Source of the DNA: Paraglomus occultum
Lineage: Eukaryota; Glomeromycota; Glomeromycetes; Paraglomerales; Paraglomeraceae
Reading direction: 5' to 3'
Assembly (NCBI GenBank): GCA_910592205.1
Contig: CAJVPJ010000646.1
Location: 1 to 20,029, forward strand
DNA length: 20,029 nucleotides
The notes under the pieces are model-generated. The model saw nothing but the letters and a program-made list of their open reading frames with translations, was not told the DNA's origin and made no database searches. The translations under genes and the position numbers were made by a program. Below, piece after piece: positions 9,254 through 19,090 of the stretch (position 1 is the first letter of the stretch; every line of letters starts with the position of its first letter).

Positions 9254-10097
9254 TTATCTGTTGTTGCATTTTTGCTGCCGTACTATCGTATCAGTGGTAA
9301 AAGAGGTATCAGGAAGAATGTCCAACAATTTCGTTTCAGTAACGGTACTCCATGCTTCGTTAGACCAACATACGGCATCGTAGATATCAACAGTGTGGCT
9401 CGGCCTTGCTAAGTCATGTTGAACCAATGAAATTGCAAGAATTGGGTCACGTTCGTGATTTGTAGTACATTATAATATCGCGCAAGGCTCAATCGATGTT
9501 TATGACTATCGCCAAAAAAGATATCGGTTTATCGGGTTGCAGACGTCTGTAAGTATCGGTTTTGAGTGGTATCGGTTTCACTTGTACATCGAAACTTGGA
9601 ATTGGTAGTTTGTCATATTTATATGTTAGTTTTATGCTCATAGTATGATTCACAAGATGTGTTATGCTATCTCTTATTTGATCCACGTTATTCATTTTTT
9701 TGCAATGTCTACCAGGTGTCCTTAAAGATAGCAAATTGGTCTTCTTTCGAAGAGAATATGATGAAATTGGGATATGGCCTACGTTGATAATCCTGAAACT
9801 TTGAAAGAAGAAAACTAACAATGAAAAGAGCGCGTGCTCAATTCATTTCTCACGGTATCATCCGCTCCGAGTTTGTCCTCGTCGCTCTGGGTCTTTCAGC
9901 TTTTAGCTCTTCCTCCGTAACAATTGAACCCTTATCCAAGACCCCGTTTTTAAATAATGTCTTAGACGCGAAAACATCAAACGTCCGCCCAAATCAAAGA
10001 ACGATTCCACTATTTATTTTCTGGATAGGTAAGCATTCAAAGGCAAAAATTCCTATTCCTTGCCCATCACCAAACACTATTTGCCGGATTGACTTCA
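9254..10097 (-). mobile_element. Relic of a pogo/Tigger (CENP-B-like, DDE) DNA transposase
   Basis: Reading the minus strand from 10097 downward, pieces in shifting frames follow the order of a Tc1-mariner/pogo DDE_1 transposase. At 9997-10097, VFGDGQGIGIF resembles the segment before the first catalytic Asp. At 9853-9993, KTLFKNGVLDKGSIVTEEEL then KAERPRATRTNSERM fits the NxDExxLFYxxxPDK...KxRxT region. At about 9713-9850 there is SKFQDYQRRPYPN then SSKEDQFAIFKD. At 9492-9575, PLKTDTYRRLQPDKPI is a degraded LPPNTTSxLQPxDxGII motif. At 9257-9469, VDIYDAVCWSNEAWSTVT corresponds to the C-terminal block LDAxxxxxxAWxxV. Stops and frameshifts separate every piece and the expected acidic residues are mostly lost, so it is inactive. 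No terminal inverted repeats were found flanking it. The individual matches are weak, but their collinear order is persuasive. Confidence 0.62.
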
Positions 10098-12508
10098 AAA
10101 TGTGCGAATGTTTAGGGAAACAATTTGAAAGAAATAAAATTGCACGAAAAAACTTACGTCAGCGGAATCGGGAATTTGTCGGTAGAAAACTGAATTAAGC
10201 ATGAGAACGGTTTTCTTCGTTTTGCCGCTATCGGCTTCCAGCAGATTTTTTTTTGATTCACTTCCAAGGTACTCTTTTGTCTTACTTACATTTCATTGAA
10301 TCTGAGACCTACTCAAAAGAGCAGAAACTGATTTTAGGCACTTACCTGACTATTGTATAGGGAAACATTCACACATCGTACATGTGACGACTTGCCATTG
10401 CATGTGAAGAAATAATAGGTAGAGTTGGTTATACCATTCAAAAGATAAAAGACATTTATTTTTTTTTAAATTTAAAAATAATAATATAAATAACAACAAT
10501 AATAATAGGCATGCACTTATGTGTAGACTTATTCTACAAGGAAAACGGGATCCTCCGTTTTGTGAGAAAGGACAAAGTCCATATTCCAGTTAGTCCGTGC
10601 GAACCAGCAGATCTCTAAATATGACGAACTTATTTACAGCTAGTAAAGAAGGTGTTATTATTATCTATATCCTCCCCTAGATAGTTTTAATTTATATTGC
10701 TGAAAATTTCTGAACAATTAATAATCATATGTCAGACAACCAATGAAGGCTTTTGCATGGGAGTCAAGAGACACTTATTCAGGACCTATAATTCATCTGA
10801 AGAAGAGCTATCACGAAACATCAGTGATATTGTTACCCTACATCTGTATTAATGTACAAATACAGTGTGAGACAAAAAACTGGCTGTGAGAAAAAAAAAA
10901 GATTTGTTAACATTTGAAATAGATATTGATAAAATTTCTAAGCTTTGTTGTAATATTCAATTGGGCATATATTTTCACCAATTTATATTTAAAGATAATT
11001 GAAACAAATAAAATGTAAACGATTGTCCGATCCGAGTGCATTGAACAGAACAAAGGTTAAATCTTTTTTGATGGTTAAAAAAACGCGAATTAATATTTAT
11101 ATTGCACAACATATGTATGTACGATGTTGAAAGCTTCTCTTTCTTTTTCGCCTTTTTTTGTTAACACGCTGTACATGTTATGTACCAAGTTAAAGTATAC
11201 AAATACAGGAGAGCGATCGATTATCGACTCTAGGAACTTAGTAGAGTTTGAGCAAAGTGTAGCTCTCCTACTTTTAACCAGATGGAAAATGACAATTACT
11301 GATTTTAAAACTACTTGCGACCTCAATGTACATTATAACTAACTCTCGATAATTAATCCGTTCTCAAACTGATGGGTACAATTAGGGTATTATATGATTA
11401 TACCGTGTTTTGGAATAAAGATTAATTATTGCATTTGCTACGGAAATAATTACGGGACAAGACGCGATCATTCTTCTAAAATGCGCCAAAATTGTTATAA
11501 TTGCAGCCCATATTAACACATACTTAATACAGCTATTGATGATGTTGGATCGATATCTAATGACTACGCTACAGTACTATGTCGCTGTAACGACAAGTCT
11601 CAAACGCATAAAAATGTATCATCTTGATTACAATATACGTGATCAGACAAGGCTGGTCACATAGGTTATCTCATAAATATCATTTTTATGACAAATGCGT
11701 CGTGATCAATATTAATTGTCAATTCAAATGATATACTTAATCCCAGATACAAGCCCCCTCCAACGCTTAACAACTCCCTCAAGGATCCCAATACGTAAAA
11801 CTCACACACCATACTGCTCAAACATCGGCGCTGCGTTCTCGTCATGAACCTGAAACGAAACGTTGTCTGACGCATAAAAGTTCCATATCCAGTGATATTC
11901 TATACCCACGGATTGACTATTTCATCTCTCCAATACCGTACGTGAATCTGACAGGAAAATGGGTCATTCGACAGATACTGACACTGAAATAACTTTATGC
12001 CCAAAACCCTTGTAATCTGACGAATCCTGTCTGAAGACTTTTTCCGTCTTAATATTAATGAATGAAAAGATTCCTTAATAGCATATAATAAGAGAGGGTA
12101 TTACCTAAGATTTCACCTCACCATTTTTCACTCGTCAAAATGAGATTCAATGAATATAAATCCTCTCACCATGCGCCATTATCTTATTATTCACCGTATT
12201 CAAATATCCCTAACATGGGTGCAGTAATGTCAGACGGCAGAGCTATTCCGCACTAAACATTCCACATTCAACAACAGCTCCGTTTCATCTTATCCGAGTA
12301 TCCTTCCGTAAATCTGTTGACTTTCCATCCCACGACCGCCTCAGCAAAGTTCTCATTTCAATACAGCAACGAAATTTCGATCAACCCCTCCCCTTTCTAG
12401 TGACTTCGTGCAGCACTACGCTGGCCGACAACAATGTGTTAAAAAATCATCGTTTCTCAGTGTGCCTCTTATTCTTCACGGTTTCCTACACTTCCTGCAT
12501 CATCGCTA
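10098..12508. other. Long stretch without a supported gene
   Basis: About 2.4 kb, mostly AT-rich, with a homopolymer/AAT-rich patch at about 10457-10508. A minus-strand open frame at 11666-11875 and the overlapping piece VHDENAAPMFEQYGV are weakly protein-like but have no recognisable domain. From about 11900 to 12500 the composition becomes less AT-biased. Scattered minus-strand snippets there (for example NENFAEAVVGWKVNRFTEGY, about 12300-12370) may be the broken 3' part of decayed region D. No RNA genes were seen. Confidence 0.35.
10457..10508. repeat. Low-complexity T-run and AAT-rich patch
   Basis: A T-rich run followed by imperfect AAT/ATA repeats. Simple sequence with no assigned function. 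Confidence 0.6.
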
Positions 12509-12811
12509 TCATTGTGCAGAGCTCAATTCTATGTTAAACAAAACATCCTTCCATGACCCATTATCTCTCATATAACTTATCAAAGTCTTTATTTTCCCCA
12601 TAATACCAGCCGATTGGTACGCGTATGTCCGACAAGACTCTTCTTCCAAAACATTCGTTGCCTCGACATTAATGGCTTTCTTAAGTCCAATTGTACCATC
12701 TGCACATTCGACGCACTCTCATACTAATCCGACCGAAAAATCGTGATACGTATTACTACTCGTCTCTTGTCCTCGATTACTTCTGCTATTATCCATTTCA
12801 ATTTCTTCTAT
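12509..12811 (-). pseudogene. Decayed, unidentified coding region D
   Basis: A minus-strand frame is open from 12811 to the TGA at 12509-12511 except for one TGA at 12719-12721. A Met at about 12796 begins MDNSRSNRGQETSSNTYHDF. After the internal stop the frame reads ECVECADGTIGLKKAINVEA, TNVLEEESCRTYAYQSAGIM and GKIKTLISYMRDNGSWKDVL. Right after the end, the next frame over continues with HNDSDDAGSVGNREE, suggesting a further frameshift. The internal stop lies in GTATGAGAG, which resembles a 5' splice site, but the nearest good acceptor is only 25 nt away, too close for an intron. The composition is clearly coding-like. The family is not recognised; a transposon-derived protein or a fungal gene fragment are both possible. 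Confidence 0.5.
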
Positions 12812-14939
12812 TCATCGACAAGATGCGTCTAGTAATTGTGGACGTAAGCGTACATGTTACGAAACGGAGGGGCATAGTCAACAGCTGGTAATATTGTTAG
12901 TGATGTCACCAAGAAACCAGTAAAGTTCAAATTCTAAATTCCCAGCTGGAAGATCTTCAACAAGAATGTTATATCACGTGATACCAAAGCTACTAAATAG
13001 AAGGTAAAGCGAATTATTAATAACTCTTGAGTCGAAGGAGATTTTAATTTTTAATTTAAAACAGAGCTAAGCTAACATTAACTTCGATTTACATGTCATT
13101 ATCCCGTCACTTTGTACTATCTAATACATAATAATAAGGTGGGTATGAGTCCAATTGAGTGACCGTACCATATCTTGGTCGAAAGATCTTTCTTATCATG
13201 TACTTGCACTATCTAATGGACATGGAATTTCGCTGATGATTTTGATCCCGACTCGTTATTTCGCGATTGATGTCTACATTGCTCATATGAACGAATATTT
13301 ATGGCAAGCGTAGAATTCTGCATGGTTAATACACACCAGTCTAAATTGACTTGTTTATGGGTTCTCTGCAACAATTCCCTATTCTTAAATTAAACCAATA
13401 AATTTTACGTCAAAAAAAATAACAATAAGCACATGAAGTTATTTTCCTTTACGATCAAACTTAGGAAGAGAGTAAAAGTTATGGTTAATAAATAAATTAG
13501 AAAAAGTTTTTCGATATAAAGAAAAATTATATCTTTACGACTAGATTTTTTGGCTCAAAGGTTGGCATTAGTTTGGACTCAGGCCACGTTTGTACACTTT
13601 CACTGTGAATTAAATTTTATTGAACATCATTGGTGATTTGGCCAAACGATATGAAAAAATAATTGTCCTTATCCGTGAAGCCAATTACAAAAAACAGTTC
13701 CCCATCATACTCTCGAAATGTACTAGTACAGGAAGACAAACTAATTCCTTACCAGGAAATTTTTAATAAAAATATAATAATCGAAAAGCACCAAAGTGCG
13801 TAATAAGAGTTGGAGTTACAAATTTGAAAATTATTGAATGAGTTTGGTAATGACTGATATACTAATACCATTATCTGATACTTATTATTATATTAGATAA
13901 AGTTAAATAAGCACAATTCTGGCAATTTAACCCCGTTATACAAAATTTACTAATTAAACCAAATTTCTATGTTTCCGCTCTTCATTATAACGGGGTTCGA
14001 CTATAGTCGTAGCGAACCAATTATAATTTCTCATGACAACTGTATCAGAATTGGTAAGTTTTTTCTTTACTCAAACTTTATGCTACGTATTATTCCTAAC
14101 TTCATCCGGTCTACTTTCATATCACATACTGAAGTTTGAAGGTCAAATAAAAAAATTGAACAAATACGTCAATAAGCATCTTCATTAGTTTCGTTAAACG
14201 ATTACATCTTAAGCTTTTACACTGTCATCATCGAAGTTTTTTTAAAAATGCTTATTACTGATGAAATCTCAATGGTCTCGCCTCACTATCTACATTCACT
14301 TCAACTTGCATCGTCTTCATTACTTATACAACAGGAAGCGAAAGTAATGTTCTTAAATAATCCTTTGATAGAAAAGGACAATCGGAATGCTTATCGATTT
14401 TGACAAATAGGCACTATCTGTTCAAGCAGCATTTGTGTCCAAATGGAATAATAGATGGGTATTTCGCTACTCTATCTTTTATGCAGCAAGCCAACCAGCA
14501 TCGTGTACTCAATTTTCTCTTCAAAATGCGCTTGGATCAGTCATCGTTGCATCCTTGTGTCCCACGTTCCACGTTGGAGAGCGACTGATAGAGACGTGAT
14601 CTTGGCCTGCGGAAAACATGTGACTGTCTAGAATTAATGGGATATTAGGTAATCATAAGGCATTGCATTTATGTACCATTAATGCAAGCGTAATAGCCGT
14701 TTGCGAAAGTTAGCTAAACAATTCCTAACACATAAAACTATATTCATACCATACAAATGTATCTTGATTCTGCATTTGTAAAAGTTAATTTAACAAATTT
14801 TTATATTCTTATTTCATTAACTCTATAATCCTCCGTTATCTTTCGAGCAAAGTTAGACTATTATTACGCTTGTCGTACTTCGCCCGGTCGACATAGTCGG
14901 TCGGGCTCAGCACAACTGTTCTATAAACTGACATGATGA
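12812..14939. other. Mostly non-coding stretch with possible small coding debris
   Basis: At about 13130-13325 the minus strand has a Met-initiated frame (MQNSTLAINIRSYEQCRHQS) with one internal TAG. At about 14400-14560 another minus frame reads HFEEKIEYTMLVGLLHKR. Both are weakly protein-like and unassigned. The 12-bp inverted repeat and palindrome at 13929-14009 are listed separately. Otherwise AT-rich. Confidence 0.3.
13929..14009. repeat. 12-bp inverted repeat plus adjacent palindrome, possible transposon ends
   Basis: AACCCCGTTATA (13929-13940) is exactly inverted at 13986-13997. Immediately beyond is the perfect 12-bp palindrome CGACTATAGTCG (13998-14009), centred on TATA. The sequence right of the palindrome (TAGTCGTAGCGAACCAATTA) loosely resembles the complement of the sequence to its left. 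AACCCCGTTATA is reminiscent of pogo/Tigger-type terminal repeats next to a TA target, but this is recall, not a computed match. Confidence 0.45.
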
Positions 14940-15927
14940 TCAACAAACTCCTGCAGGGACTTGTCCCATGCCTACGTTATTGGGATTTCCCACTATATTA
15001 ACAGGGGGAACTGATCCCGTATTAACAAGGGGAACATTCCCTACTGTATTGACAGGGGTAATATACCCTCCTACCGCATTGACTGTCTGAGGATATTCGA
15101 TATTGACAGACGTTAAAACCAGAATTATGATAATAACTATGGTATCTGCTATATCTAAATTAACGAACGTAATTGGAAAGTTGTGATAGTAAAAAGAAAT
15201 AATGTATGCTGGTCCGTCTAACACCAACCAGACAAATATGAACAAAAGTCTAGTCAGATTCAATACAAATAATAACGTTTTTTGTGGAGTCATATTATGA
15301 CGATGTATCAATCGAATTGCAACAAAAATAACTACTATCGCATTAATTATAAACTGTGCAATAATGATTATGTTAAAATTAACAGATTCAATCCAGCCGG
15401 AGTCAATCTGATTACCAAACGACCAATCTACGAAGTTAAATATTAGTAAATGTAACAGACATATGACGCCGAGTACATTAATAACGTAAACTTACTACAG
15501 ACAACCAAGTAATAATCAGCAAAATTGTGCCAAAAATAGCATCGCCATCATTAAATCGTGTACGCTTTAGCGTATATAACGTCAACGTCAATAGCATTGT
15601 TGGCGTCAATCCGTAAGTTATTATCTGAACATCCTCATCGAGAACATTATATATATAGTCCACTGTTTTGCTCTTGATGTCTAATATGGAAAAAGTTAGA
15701 GCCATTCCATTAATTAGGAGTTTATAGATAGATAAGCCAACGTCCTGATTCCTTATAATATAAAAGAGCGTGAGCCCTGCGCAGATAACAGCAAACTAAC
15801 AAATTTAATATAAATTAATGGATATTTTTGTTAAAAATCGATAAACTCGCTACTGACTTACCGCTGCTATCACCTTATCGTCGTTGACAAAAATTGTTAC
15901 TGGATCTGTGTGGTAGTAGTAGGTCAT
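14940..15927 (-). CDS. Three-exon gene for a seven-TM protein with a Pro-Val-Asn-rich tail
   Basis: Exon 1 (15862-15927, 22 codons) starts MTYYYHTDPVTIFVNDDKVI and ends at a perfect GTAAGT donor. Exon 2 (about 15496-15795, 100 codons) follows a TTTGTTAG acceptor. Exon 3 (14940-15427) follows an ACTAAT branch-like site and CGTAG acceptor. The protein is about 285 residues. Hydrophobic segments lie near residues 19-36, 43-60, 80-98, 108-122, 143-161, 174-193 and 212-230, giving seven with a long cytosolic-type loop (RLIHRHNMTPQKT) between five and six. The tail repeats PVNTVGN, PLVNTG and PPVNIVGN. The GTAAGT after exon 2 leaves exon 3 one base out of frame; a weaker donor a few bases on (A|GTTTAC) restores it, so that boundary is uncertain or mutated. 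The topology resembles a receptor but no GPCR family motif was recognised. Function unknown. Confidence 0.68.
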
Positions 15928-16599
15928 TTTGCAGTAAAGAAATCATTCTGCTTGTCGTCTTTGTCGCTCTAAATATTGAAAGTGTGTTACACTTGTGGCA
16001 TTGCAGAATTCGACGGTAATCGATATATTTGTGTATTAGTACGCAGATCAAACTGACGCACTCGGTAATCTCAATAGTAATAGTGTAAGACTTTATTTCC
16101 AAGACACTTGGTAATCTCCGCTCAGTGGTACATGCAATCTATACATTGCACAACACGATAGACCAATCGTAGTCTCCTCGCAAACGACATGTTCAGCATA
16201 ATTATTTAATTAATTGTTTGTTGCAATTTTTTGCATTTAGGATAATTGATATATTCGAACAAAATCCGCGTATTGTTTCGTTCATTTCCTGGTAGATTTT
16301 TCTATCCGGTAATGTTTCTCGTACCAGTGGTATATGCTTTCAACTATGCTGCAATCTTTGTAATCAGGTTTATATTTAATAAGGTGCAGAATTATTCGCC
16401 AAACTAATTCTATTGAAAGAAATAGACGTAATATTCGAAGTTTAATAATAATCAGGGATAACGTATACAAGACTGATTCGCATTGCAAGTATTTGGAAAC
16501 CAACGTTGAGATTACTAGTTATAAATATACAAATATACATATACTCTGTGAATATAAATTACAGAACAAGTAAAAAAAAAGAGCCAATTGACGACTTAC
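15928..16599. other. Spacer between the seven-TM gene and the RNB remnant
   Basis: The open frame at 16282-16503 (minus strand) is hydrophobic and Lys/Tyr-rich. It sits just downstream of the RNB exon, where the rest of the RNB domain would be expected, but no RNB C-terminal motif (such as CNxxK) could be read in any frame. It also contains the putative 5' flank of the seven-TM gene. Confidence 0.35.
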
Positions 16600-17363
16600 C
16601 GCCAGTAAGAGAGTTTCCAACATTCGGTAAACAATGACATCAGCGTATCGTCGGATGGGCGATGTAAAATGAGTATAAAGAGGAACATGGAGAGCGTAAG
16701 CCTTCACATTTCCAAAGAACGTGCCAGCATATGATGACTGCAGGCATATTGTCCATGTTGACCATGCTAGAACACGGTTTGGATACGATCAGCCAATCGA
16801 CCGACAAGTTTATCCCTAAAGAACTACGAGATACGGCTGAAAAAAAAGTCAAAGAGCGTCCAGCGCCCGTAAAATTGTTTTACACTATTTCGAAAAGACA
16901 TACGAGCGAGTTACTCGCGAAAGCAACGCATTATCAGCTGCCGAGTCATCATTGCTGCCGAAAGTTGGCAGCGCTTCCTCAAGAAGAAAGAATTTCTGAC
17001 ATGCCTTGTGCAAAATTTTAAAAGTAAAACACCACGCGGCATAATGATAGTCGAGCCACAAGTGTATACATATTAATATATCAGTATCGCTATACTATTT
17101 ATAGGGTATAATGTGTTGAGCATAATATCAAATTTTTTTCGGAAAATTAATCATTATACTATAATTGTCAAGATAATATAAATGTTTCAACCAATTTCAA
17201 TGACGTATTCCAGCCAATGCGATAAAGGACGGTATGCTCTGGCGTGTCATTCCATTTCCTTGTTCAGATATTTTTTGATACAGCTCAATTGGGGTTTCTG
17301 TTCAACTTACTCTACTACCGCTTGCATAGCAAAGTCGAGGATACATTGTTCATATATATCTTC
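16600..17363 (-). pseudogene. RNB-type exoribonuclease (DIS3/DIS3L2-like) remnant
   Basis: The clearest piece is 16600-16737 (46 codons). It contains [20 protein letters not shown], the hallmark of the C-terminal part of the RNB catalytic domain of RNase II/DIS3 enzymes, which degrade RNA 3' to 5'. It is bounded by TGCAG and GTAAGT, so it looks like an exon. Upstream the expected order can be glimpsed in broken frames. NALLSR at about 16917-16934 may stand for the ALLRRH region. VSRSSLGINLS at about 16802-16834 follows a TTTTTTTTCAG acceptor and may be the LGIxLxxSS helix. RLADRIQTV lies in yet another frame. A small exon at 17311-17363 (YEQCILDFAMQAVVE, ending in GTAAGT) resembles the CxxLxYxxAQxxI helix. 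No DxxxxDxDDA catalytic motif was found. The family call rests on the first piece and is strong; the other pieces are weak. Inferred to be a truncated, dead copy. Confidence 0.68.
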
Positions 17364-19090
17364 CTGTCAAATTGTCTTTTCCAACACATTATACATTCCC
17401 GTCGTGCTATCATCTTTGTCCTCCACTCTCATAATAGAATTTGTTGATGGATTATATATTATAGTCATTTGTTTGGGTCTATTTCATAGACACGTGAAAT
17501 ACCCCTTGATTAACGTAAAGTGCTGACAGATTTATTTCTGAACTACAGTCAAAAAAACTGATATATGATACTCAGAAAACCGATAAATGCCAAAACTGAT
17601 AATTTTTCTAATTTCCAAAACACGTACAATAAAATTCACTCAGAAAACTGATTATGATATTTCATATAACATTGCGCAATTCTGAAAACTGATATTATTT
17701 TGTCACATTCATATAATAATAAGAATTTAAGCTCGATATACTGACATAATAATAATAATAACCAAAGCAAAGCTTTATCTGTTACACAATATCAGGTATT
17801 ATAAGATTATACCAACACAATTCTTCACATGATGTTACAAAACCGTAAACACAAAGTGTAAGTGAACATATTTTTAATCAACAAAAAACCTGATTTGCTC
17901 AGAAGCATGAGACATGTGAAAAGTATTGCAAAAAACCAAAACCTTCTCATACCGACTTAATGACTGAATATTGTGTAAGACAGAGTACTACGATCTATTG
18001 CGCTGACAACTAACGTTTAAATACAGCTACGGGTTGTTACCGATTTACTGCCGATAGTTAAGCCAAAAAGCTTAGTTTTTACGACGATAGAAATAATAAA
18101 AGTAAAAAGTTTCGTAATAATTAAAGGATAAAGATCAGATCGATCGTTTATTATATTCGAATGCTTTAGTATCAATATTATTTATTTCATAACATCAACA
18201 ATTTCAACATGAGAATTTTTGACGGTCGGGACAGCTCCTTATATACATTTGCTTTTACTAGATTTTCTACGCCACAGAGCGCGTATTTTCTCTTTCCCAC
18301 GCTGTCACCAAAATCGCATTACTCGCGTTTGCTCCGAGTAACATCTAATTAATAATAATTGATCGTCAGGAGTGTTGTTTGATTACTGCGGAGGAAAATT
18401 TTACCATGTGACTAGCTTATCGACGTAGTATTATGCCGTCTATACCTTTCTACATCTTAGACTAATTTACGAATTCCATTAATGTTTACGGGTTAACTCT
18501 TGTTTCTCAGTAGGTATTTCACAAACTCTATCTTCCAATAAGTTAGAAATACAAGCGGAATATGTGGTTTTGTTTTGTTATTTTTAACATGCAATAGGTC
18601 CGATGAAAAACAAAGGATTTAGATTTCGACCAATAAGAGTAGAGATTCGATCTCGTTAATTGCTTGATAATAAACATACTTTCAATCCACTTGGAAACGG
18701 GGGTTGACGCTCAAAATGCCAAGGTATCTGCCTTCCAACAAGACTTTATTATACAAAATCAATTAAGCAATATATTTTTTTATATTAATATATTGACTTA
18801 CTCCTTAAACGTATCTCGATTAGGACATGAACATCTTATTAGGCAATGTAATTGCATCTCAGTTCTTAACTGTAACTGATTCTGGCTCTCTTGGGGTAGT
18901 TTATTGTAACAGATATATCTTTATTACTATAATTGTTTAATAAACCTGCTGTTAATACCCAATATAAATATTAAAATTTTCCAAATTATTCATTTTAACA
19001 CAAGTATAAAAATTTCATATTTGAAATGCAATTGTTATCCAATTTGCAACCATTGTAATTTGTGTCAATATCAAAAACTCTGTAACAACC
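17364..19090. other. Intergenic, no supported gene; contains a recurring AAAACTGAT motif
   Basis: No convincing coding frame exists on either strand. A cluster of near-identical decamers (17552-17697) is listed separately. The rest is AT-rich. Promoter sequence for the RNB ancestor would be expected here, but none was recognised. Confidence 0.4.
17552..17697 (+). repeat. Cluster of five dispersed AAAAC(T/C)GAT motifs
   Basis: AAAAC followed by TGAT or CGAT occurs at about 17554, 17576, 17592, 17644 and 17685, all on the same strand. Two copies share the longer context ACTCAGAAAACYGAT (17570-17584 and 17638-17652). The spacing is irregular. This could be a degraded satellite or a set of protein-binding sites. 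Confidence 0.5.

Noticed and set aside
9821-10198. Plus-strand ORF of 125 codons with a signal-like N-terminus
   Set aside because: The complementary strand shows ordered transposase-like pieces, so this is more likely an antisense shadow. A GTAAGC inside it is a possible donor but was not enough to keep it.
16731-17021. Plus-strand ORF of 96 codons with charged residues
   Set aside because: It lies antisense to the RNB remnant, whose minus-strand pieces have recognisable motifs. No domain or splice context supports the plus strand.
17182-17526. Plus-strand ORF of 114 codons, aromatic-rich
   Set aside because: Low-complexity hydrophobic composition without a domain. It overlaps a small minus-strand exon candidate with a GTAAGT donor.
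18641-18660. GAGATTCGATCTC as a tRNA T-arm
   Set aside because: The stem is only four pairs and no acceptor, D-arm or anticodon arm can be placed around it.
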